From Promethearchaeota archaeon (GTDB lineage: Archaea > Asgardarchaeota > Lokiarchaeia > Sigynarchaeales > SOKP01): 10,724 nt of DNA. Below, one piece after another: positions 6,592 to 10,724 of this stretch. The position numbers and the translations under genes are program-made. The notes beneath the pieces are model-generated. The model had not been told where the DNA came from and did no database searches. It saw only the letters and a program-made list of their open reading frames with translations. Each line of letters opens with the position of its first letter. Position 1 is the stretch's first letter. Location of the stretch: NCBI GenBank assembly GCA_019894875.1, contig JAGXNR010000090.1, forward strand, positions 1-10,724. The letters are read 5' to 3'.

Positions 6592-7350
6592 TTACTTTAA
6601 ATGAAGGATTTTTTTCATCCATTTGGGAAGTATGAATCCAATATAATAAAAAGTATTCGCAAGCACCAAAAACATCCTAAAAATAATTAGTGTTATTGGA
6701 GTCAATTCGATAAATCCATCCCCTATGGCCCCAATTGCGAATAGGTTAAACGATATTATCAAAAATCGACCTTTCCATCTTACTACAGGATTATCCTTCA
6801 CTTTGAGAGAGACGATTGAAAAATCATTCCCTGTTATAGTTGATACTAGTAATGAAAATGCCAGAAATCCTAAAACAAAACCTTTATAATCAATATCAAT
6901 AGCACTTCTTTTGATTCCTATTAAGCTATCCACAGGATCAGCAAATGCAAAGAGAAAAACAAAAACATAGATGTAAAACACTATTGATAAACCTACTATA
7001 ATTAAGCTAACTATTCGATTTTGTTTTCGATGGAGTGTTGGCATATAGATTTGAAGCCAAGCAATTAAAGCTATAGGCACCCCTATTGTTCCTAGTAGAA
7101 CGTAAACGGGATATATAATTTCCTCATTTGTAATTAACCAGTATATATATCCTAATCCACTAGGATACCAAGGAGATACAGTAAAGATTACGGCTAAAAA
7201 GAAATATAAGAGCATTCTTTCTTTTGTCTTGATATATTTAAAAAGAACAATAAATCCATATAACCATGAAATAGAGATGCTTATAAATCCTAAAATTCCC
7301 GATAGTTGAGTTAAATTATCCAAGGCAATAAAAATCAATAAAATCCCCAT
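6592..7350 (-). CDS. Seven-helix membrane protein, third type
   Basis: The 252-residue product has hydrophobic segments at about 14-36, 46-70, 79-99, 109-136, 153-170, 192-215 and 217-240. Distinct features are SPWYPSGLGYIYW in the helix 2 region, AWLQIYMPTLHRKQNR leading into helix 4, and a basic WKGRF just before helix 6. The last of these occupies the same place as the KWK motif in the two tandem 7-TM proteins, so the three may share an ancestral fold, although overall similarity is low. The C-terminus, LPKWMKKILHLK, is short and basic and should be cytoplasmic. There is no attached enzyme domain. The ATG at 7348-7350 has no Shine-Dalgarno site, but an ATTATAAAG-like box about 33 bases upstream suggests a nearly leaderless transcript. 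Function is unknown; a membrane sensor or structural protein is conceivable. Confidence 0.86.
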   Translation of the reverse strand: MGILLIFIALDNLTQLSGILGFISISISWLYGFIVLFKYIKTKERMLLYFFLAVIFTVSPWYPSGLGYIYWLITNEEIIYPVYVLLGTIGVPIALIAWLQIYMPTLHRKQNRIVSLIIVGLSIVFYIYVFVFLFAFADPVDSLIGIKRSAIDIDYKGFVLGFLAFSLLVSTITGNDFSIVSLKVKDNPVVRWKGRFLIISFNLFAIGAIGDGFIELTPITLIIFRMFLVLANTFYYIGFILPKWMKKILHLK

Positions 7351-7525
7351 CTAATTTAAAATTTTTAACTACTTTAACTTTATAATGGTTTCACTAATAA
7401 ATACTCATGTTTTATCCACTCTATCTACAAATAACACTAATCTGAAATTAAAAAAAAATATATATCCGCACTCTATATTAATTGTAAATTTTGTCAAATA
7501 ATCATTAATAAAAAAATTAAGGTGT

Positions 7526-8020
7526 TTGATTATCGCGCGAAGAATTTATGTAAAGGGTAAGAAGACTCACGCAAAGGGAGAGACTTTTTCTCAAGATAAT
7601 GTTGGAGAAGAGAAAGAACGATTTTTAATTAGTCTTGACCTTATGAGTTTGAAGACTCGCAAGGATTACGATTCATTTGGAAGAGTTGGGGAATTTTATT
7701 TTAAGATAGATGGTCCTAAAACTTTTAAGGCACGATTTCCTAATAAGGGAGTTATCAAGCTCCAAAAAAATCAAACTTTCACAAGTAAAGCTGATTTATC
7801 ATTGTGGAGTCAATTTAAGACAGTCCATAGGAATGAGGAAGTTGTTGAGCACATCAAAGTAATAATAAGAGAGATGGATCATATGAAAAAAGATCAAACT
7901 GTTGCAGAGCAAGATATCGAAATAAAACTCCCCCAACAGACTCAATACCTAGTAGTACAGGATGCACACGAAGAAATAAAGGCTAAACTTCGAGTTCAAG
8001 CAACTAGAACCAGATATTAA
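7526..8020 (+). CDS. Basic cysteine-free protein, function unknown
   Basis: This 164-residue soluble protein has no membrane segment and no cysteine, and is rich in Lys and Arg. The frame is open from 7502, and TTG at 7526 is the only usual start before codon 40. GGTG lies almost on top of it, so initiation is unusual, or a non-standard start just downstream is used. Alternating hydrophobic residues (RFLISLDLMSL, VGEFYFKIDG, TFKARFPNKGVIKL) suggest mostly beta-strand, perhaps a beta-sandwich of C2-like size. The second half has VVEHIKVIIREMD, then an acidic-basic region, and ends with KAKLRVQATRTRY. I think similar proteins occur widely in Lokiarchaea, but I cannot confirm this here and no domain is recognised. 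A TATATAT box at about 7457-7465 gives a leader of roughly 40 bases. Its coding sequence is less AT-rich than its flanks, as expected for a real, well-expressed gene. Confidence 0.85.
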   Translation: MIIARRIYVKGKKTHAKGETFSQDNVGEEKERFLISLDLMSLKTRKDYDSFGRVGEFYFKIDGPKTFKARFPNKGVIKLQKNQTFTSKADLSLWSQFKTVHRNEEVVEHIKVIIREMDHMKKDQTVAEQDIEIKLPQQTQYLVVQDAHEEIKAKLRVQATRTRY

Positions 8021-8027
8021 ATATCTA

Positions 8028-8069
8028 TTTTTTTCTTTCATTTTAGTTTTATTAAAAAAAATAAAAAAA
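8028..8069. terminator. Back-to-back T-tracts, two-way terminator
   Basis: Just after the stop of the plus-strand gene there is a run of seven T (8028-8034) followed by further T-rich sequence, suited to ending plus-strand transcripts. Immediately beyond, runs of eight and seven A (8054-8061 and 8063-8069) become T-tracts on the minus strand. A terminator in both directions implies transcription arriving from the right, which fits the small minus-strand gene at 8091-8243. Confidence 0.5.
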
Positions 8070-8090
8070 TTTTTAGAAAAGTTCGTATCT

Positions 8091-8243
8091 CTACAATTTC
8101 TTTTCTTGAAATCGATAAATAACATATGCAAAAATTACAACCAAAATAGCAATAACTATCTGGACTATCCCTACAAGAGTTCCCTCGAATAAATCACCTA
8201 AAGCTAAAGAAATTATCAAAACGGCAATCTCAAATACAGCCAA
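8091..8243 (-). CDS. Probable 50-residue membrane microprotein
   Basis: A minus-strand frame below the usual size cutoff reads from TTG (8241-8243), directly after an in-frame TAA, to TAG (8091-8093). The product begins MAVFEIAVLIISLALGDLF and ends VIYRFQEKKL. It is a membrane-type peptide with two hydrophobic stretches split by a short EGT turn at about residues 20-22. The charged residues cluster at the C-terminus (RFQEKK), a normal positive-inside pattern for a small membrane protein. A TTG start matches three longer genes in this window, and T-tracts suited to its termination lie just downstream. There is no visible Shine-Dalgarno site; an AT-rich box lies just upstream. It could instead be the tail of a decayed longer gene. 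Function is unknown. Confidence 0.45.
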   Translation of the reverse strand: MAVFEIAVLIISLALGDLFEGTLVGIVQIVIAILVVIFAYVIYRFQEKKL

Positions 8244-8247
8244 TTAA

Positions 8248-8388
8248 TTAAGGATTGCTAAAAACTTATTTTCTATTGCGGCAGATTTAGTATTAAGAGG
8301 TTCAAAAGAACAGAGAATGGACTTATTGAAGGATTTAAATTGGATGCGGGAAGAGTAAGAAATTTATGGTTTAAAAGAAGATAAATAG
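8248..8388 (+). pseudogene. Possible coding relic with one in-frame stop
   Basis: One plus-strand frame reads like protein-coding sequence: about 36 codons containing SIAADLVLRGSKEQRMDLL and ending WMREE, then TAA (8356-8358), then EIYGLKEDK and TAG in the same frame. The amphipathic, charged composition is unlike the random AT-rich sequence around it. There is no ATG, GTG or TTG at the 5' end. The likeliest readings are the remnant of a small helical protein broken by a nonsense change, or chance. It competes with a 60-codon minus-strand frame over the same bases that looks less protein-like. Confidence 0.22.
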
Positions 8389-8421
8389 CTCTACAATGTG
8401 GTTTAATATAAAATATGGAAT

Positions 8422-8499
8422 AGGTGTAATCCACCAGGCAAATCAAGGATATCATGACAATATATGGCCAACCTTGAATATTATATTCCCATTACACCT
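8422..8499. repeat. Nested inverted repeat, possible structured RNA
   Basis: AGGTGTAAT (8422-8430) pairs perfectly with ATTACACCT (8491-8499). Within it TCAAGG (8443-8448) pairs with CCTTGA (8472-8477). The two stems are nested with similar-sized internal spacers (12 and 13 bases), as in an RNA with an internal loop, and the inner loop is 23 bases. It lies 15 bases beyond the 3' end of the VOC gene. It may be a folded 3' region or small RNA, or the scar of an inserted segment. No known RNA family is recognised. Confidence 0.35.
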
Positions 8500-8514
8500 C
8501 TAATTACCTTCAAG

Positions 8515-9243
8515 TCATGTTGGCTTCCTGATGATGCCATTCGGTGGCTCGAGTAATTCAATCCAGTTACCGCAAGGGTCTTCTGCGAATGCAAGTCGTA
8601 CTGGACCGAATTCCCTTGGCATGACCGGAAAATGGACGTTGTTTGTAGACAACCGGTGGTAAGTTGTATCTAGATCCTCAGTGTACCAACCCAAGTGATC
8701 AATAATTCTTTCAGTAGTGGATGAGATGGATGATGTCGCCGAAATGAACATAATCTTCATAGTATCATATACAAGCACGAACCGGGAATCATCCCATTCG
8801 CATGTTAATCGCGTACCCCCCAAATTGGTTTCATACCAATCACGTAATTCCCCCGGTTTTGCTACACTTATATTAGTGTGTGTATAACCCACATGATTGC
8901 TTTCAATGAGTTCAAACGGTACACCCCATGGATCCCGCACTCTCGCAGTAAGACGCGTAAGGTTATCAATAGAACCGCCAGCAGATTGCCAATCTGCGGT
9001 TGCTTCACTAATATTTAGAACTCCTATGCCAATGCTATCGATACATCCATCTTGTGATTCCGAAGCAACTGCTCTGCTTTGAATCTGAAGTAAATTTGAC
9101 CCACAATACAGATTTTCTGAGCGTTTTGAAGGCTGAAAACGTTTTGCAGGTGTGTGTCGCTCATGCCAATGAGCTGCAGCTTCTCGATCAGAGATCGTAA
9201 TATGAACGTGGTGCCAAAATAAACCCGATATAGTTTCTCTCAA
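8515..9243 (-). CDS. Two-module VOC/glyoxalase-family protein
   Basis: The 242-residue protein contains two vicinal-oxygen-chelate modules in tandem (about 8-115 and 118-236). This family includes glyoxalase I, fosfomycin-resistance proteins and ring-cleavage dioxygenases. The second module has a full set of likely metal ligands: H122 in YTHTNISV, H183 in IDHLGWYTEDL and E229 in GNWIELLEPP. The first has H14 in HHVHITISD and E111 in VPFELIE, but Ser70 stands where the middle His (IDHIG-type) would be. So metal binding is probably incomplete in the N-terminal half. The start appears to be TTG at 9241-9243; no ATG or GTG lies upstream before the in-frame stop. GC content and codon choice are visibly richer than in the flanking genes, which points to acquisition from elsewhere, plausibly bacterial. 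Substrate is unknown. Confidence 0.9.
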   Translation of the reverse strand: MRETISGLFWHHVHITISDREAAAHWHERHTPAKRFQPSKRSENLYCGSNLLQIQSRAVASESQDGCIDSIGIGVLNISEATADWQSAGGSIDNLTRLTARVRDPWGVPFELIESNHVGYTHTNISVAKPGELRDWYETNLGGTRLTCEWDDSRFVLVYDTMKIMFISATSSISSTTERIIDHLGWYTEDLDTTYHRLSTNNVHFPVMPREFGPVRLAFAEDPCGNWIELLEPPNGIIRKPT

Positions 9244-9393
9244 GCTTTTATATTCAAAATTGTAGATTAATAATTCAAACCCATATTACGTTATAAATTT
9301 AATTTTGATATAAATTGATTTAAAAGAAAATTAAAGAAATAAACGAAAATTTATTAGCATAAAAAAAGTTAACAAATTAGGTATGACTAACAA

Positions 9394-9398
9394 GTGAT
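9394..9398 (+). promoter_or_regulatory. Weak Shine-Dalgarno site, sets methyltransferase start
   Basis: GTGAT, part of the archaeal GGAGGTGAT consensus, ends nine bases before the ATG at 9408 but directly abuts the upstream GTG at 9399. The spacing therefore favours the ATG. Confidence 0.4.
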
Positions 9399-9407
9399 GT
9401 GAAATTC

Positions 9408-10091
9408 ATGTCTGAAAAAAATAATGACTCTAACCCTGTTATTAAATTTATACTAATGTATATCATTTTAGCTCTAGCACTATTTTTTCCAGCGGGGACC
9501 ATTTTATGGATTCAAGGTGGAATTTACATAAGTATAATGATTATTTGCTCATCGATCTTTATAATTTACTTGAAGAAAAAAGATCCTGGATTACTAGCAG
9601 CTAGAGTTAAAACAAAAACAACAGAAAGTTGGGATAAAAAAATCGGGCTGTTTGCGAGTATTTTTATATTAGCAATGTATATCCTTCCTGGTTTTGACGC
9701 AGTAAGGTTTCATTGGTCATCTATTCCATTATTGATTAATATCATTGGATTTATTGGAATGATTCTGGCGGCAATTTTCTTTTTCTTAGTTAGCAGAGAA
9801 AATACATATTTATCTCGAGTTGTTGAAATTCAAAAAGAAAGAGGACATAAGGTGATAACAACAGGACCCTACAAAATTGTACGTCATCCTATGTATTTAG
9901 CTGTTATTGTTTTATATATCTGCCATTGCCTTGCTCTTGGTTCTTTATACTCACTAGTACCCTGTATAGGGCTTATAATTACAATAATTTTGCGAATTTA
10001 CTATGAGGATAAAAAACTGCATGAAGAACTAGAAGGATATAAAGAATACGCTAAAAAAACTCGTTATAAATTAATACCAGGAATTTGGTAA
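9408..10091 (+). CDS. ICMT-family membrane methyltransferase
   Basis: This integral membrane methyltransferase has about 227 residues. The C-terminal half carries the family signature: ENTYLSRVVEIQKERGH, GPYKIVRHPMY (156-166, counted from the GTG) and RIYYEDKKLHEELEGY, followed by YAKKTRYKLIPGIW. In isoprenylcysteine carboxyl methyltransferases and related phospholipid methyltransferases this region forms the S-adenosylmethionine pocket, with the Arg-His and Glu residues conserved. About five hydrophobic segments are visible: 14-35, 39-57, 83-100, 110-131 and 167-197 (the last may be two). Many bacteria have such proteins with unknown substrates, so protein prenylcysteine methylation is possible but not shown. 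The start is taken at ATG 9408 because of the GTGAT spacing; GTG at 9399 would add three residues. It is transcribed away from the VOC gene and ends at a hairpin terminator. Confidence 0.88.
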   Translation: MSEKNNDSNPVIKFILMYIILALALFFPAGTILWIQGGIYISIMIICSSIFIIYLKKKDPGLLAARVKTKTTESWDKKIGLFASIFILAMYILPGFDAVRFHWSSIPLLINIIGFIGMILAAIFFFLVSRENTYLSRVVEIQKERGHKVITTGPYKIVRHPMYLAVIVLYICHCLALGSLYSLVPCIGLIITIILRIYYEDKKLHEELEGYKEYAKKTRYKLIPGIW

Positions 10092-10129
10092 AAAAGGTTT
10101 AAAACTAAAAAAAGGCTTAATTTTATCTT

Positions 10130-10151
10130 CTTGAATTAGCTCAAGTTTTTT
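10130..10151 (+). terminator. Hairpin plus T6 terminator
   Basis: CTTGA (10130-10134) pairs with TCAAG (10141-10145) across a six-base loop, followed at once by six T. It lies 39 bases after the stop of the methyltransferase gene. This is the most classical terminator in the window. Confidence 0.55.
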
Positions 10152-10173
10152 ACCTAGTGCGAATGGTTTTAAA

Positions 10174-10183
10174 TTTATATATT
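10174..10183 (+). promoter_or_regulatory. TATA box of the reductase gene
   Basis: TTTATATATT matches the archaeal TATA consensus. Start of transcription would be expected about 25 bases on, giving a leader of roughly 60 bases that ends in a strong Shine-Dalgarno site. Confidence 0.5.
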
Positions 10184-10253
10184 ATTTAATTTAAAATATG
10201 AATATAATGAGAAAAACAAATAATAATTTTCATTGTTTGGATCTTGAACATTC

Positions 10254-10262
10254 GAGGAGGGG
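10254..10262 (+). promoter_or_regulatory. Strong Shine-Dalgarno site of the reductase gene
   Basis: GAGGAGGGG contains a perfect GGAGG core (10256-10260) five bases before the ATG at 10266. It is by far the strongest ribosome site of any gene here. Confidence 0.75.
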
Positions 10263-10265
10263 AAA

Positions 10266-10724
10266 ATGCCAGCAGTAACACCAAGAGATGGGCCAGTAGC
10301 AGTTACCGGTGCTTCTGGGTATGTTGGCTCCCATGTAGTGGTCGCTTTGGTGAAGAAAGGATATACTGTCCATGCTTGTGTGACTCAACTGAATAATCCA
10401 GACAAGACTGAGCACCTTTTGGCACTTAACGAAGGTGATTATCCAGGTCATGTGGAACTTTTCACCGGTAATTTACTCGAGGAAGGTAGTTATGATACAC
10501 CATTTACAGATTGTGTTGCTGTACTTCATGCTGGTACACCTATGGGTTATGGAGATGCAAACAATCCCCGACAGATATATGATGGTGCTAAAAACGGTAC
10601 TAAAAACGTCCTCAATTCAGTTAAAAAGGTGGGTACAGTAAAACGATTCATTTACACAAGCTCATTTTCTGCCATCCATCACCCCATGAAATCTGGTAAT
10701 GTCTTTACCGAGAAAGATTGGGCT
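10266..10724 (+). CDS. Extended SDR, dihydroflavonol-reductase-like, 3' end missing
   Basis: The first 153 codons of an NAD(P)-dependent oxidoreductase of the extended short-chain dehydrogenase/epimerase class; the gene runs off the right edge (usual length about 320-340). The Rossmann motif TGASGYVG sits at residues 14-21. Further landmarks are VELFTGNLLEEGSYD, where an acidic residue normally contacts the adenine (the equivalent here is Asn69), VLHAGTPM, and FIYTSSFSAI, which holds the catalytic Ser; the YxxxK pair would lie beyond the window. The series VTQLNNPDKTEHLLAL corresponds to VRDP..K..HLL in plant-type dihydroflavonol and cinnamoyl-CoA reductases, but the Arg that usually binds the NADP phosphate is Thr40, so cofactor preference may differ. 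Flavonoid chemistry is not implied; such proteins reduce aldehydes and ketones widely. The start is set by a perfect GGAGG. GC content is above that of its neighbours. Confidence 0.93.
   Translation, partial: MPAVTPRDGPVAVTGASGYVGSHVVVALVKKGYTVHACVTQLNNPDKTEHLLALNEGDYPGHVELFTGNLLEEGSYDTPFTDCVAVLHAGTPMGYGDANNPRQIYDGAKNGTKNVLNSVKKVGTVKRFIYTSSFSAIHHPMKSGNVFTEKDWA

Noticed and set aside
2774..7350. Reading the 7-TM proteins as eukaryote-like G-protein-coupled receptors
   Set aside because: Seven helices alone do not show homology. No DRY or NPxxY motif and no retinal-binding Lys in a rhodopsin-like helix 7 context is seen, and the pairing with the GTPase-like protein is only by proximity.
7949..8131. 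60-codon minus-strand open frame
   Set aside because: It is partly antisense to the 7526-8020 gene and otherwise made of poly-A/T terminator sequence. The small membrane gene at 8091-8243 is in a different frame and is better supported.
8273..8455. 60-codon minus-strand open frame
   Set aside because: Its composition is not convincing, the opposite strand reads more like protein over the same bases, and it runs into the inverted repeat. Not called, although the region remains ambiguous.
10087..10154. Inverted repeat GGTAAAAAA / TTTTTTACC around the methyltransferase stop
   Set aside because: The arms are mostly A and T runs and the loop is 50 bases. The 5-bp hairpin with T6 inside it explains the region better.
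10230..10641. Open frames on both strands (73 and 68 codons)
   Set aside because: They overlap the SDR gene, which has a perfect Shine-Dalgarno site, a Rossmann motif and an open frame to the window edge.

Overview
The window looks like a stretch of an AT-rich archaeal genome. An Asgard archaeon, most likely Lokiarchaeia-like, is my best inference. The basis is gene content: a Ras-fold protein with eroded GTP-binding motifs, several seven-helix membrane proteins of a type I associate with Asgard genomes, small CxxC zinc-ribbon proteins, and a cysteine-free protein of unknown function that resembles Lokiarchaeal proteins I recall. Supporting this are TATA-like boxes, poly-T terminators, and a mix of weak and strong Shine-Dalgarno sites. 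Three genes appear to start with TTG. No rRNA, tRNA, CRISPR array or transposase was seen. The taxonomic call rests on recall, not on a search.

Region 1-2622: the 3' part of a PLP-dependent class III aminotransferase (+) meets an M29-family metallo-aminopeptidase (-) tail to tail with only three bases between them. Behind the peptidase on the same strand is a small protein with two helix-hairpin-helix motifs and a CxxC...CxxC zinc site.

Region 2774-5517 (all minus strand): two tandem paralogous 7-TM proteins, a 64-residue zinc-ribbon protein with a near-perfect Shine-Dalgarno site, and a 203-residue degenerate small-GTPase-like protein. A third 7-TM protein lies at 6592-7350. These four kinds of protein would suit membrane sensing and signalling, but no shared function is proven.

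Region 5518-7350: a divergent promoter region with a 16-bp palindrome leads into a 10-TM EamA/DMT-family exporter (+). The exporter is convergent with the third 7-TM gene (-).

Region 7502-8514: a TTG-start gene for a basic, cysteine-free protein of unknown function, then about 494 bases without a long gene. That gap holds T-tracts on both strands, a probable 50-residue membrane microprotein on the minus strand, a possible short coding relic on the plus strand, and a nested inverted repeat.

Region 8515-10724: a two-module VOC/glyoxalase-family protein (-) with visibly higher GC than its neighbours, suggesting lateral transfer; a divergently transcribed membrane methyltransferase of the isoprenylcysteine methyltransferase (ICMT) family (+) with a good hairpin-plus-T6 terminator; and, running off the right edge, an extended short-chain dehydrogenase/reductase (SDR) resembling dihydroflavonol reductases, with a clear TATA box and a strong Shine-Dalgarno site. 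No single operon dominates. Most genes have their own upstream space of 100-200 bases, which suggests mostly single-gene transcription units.
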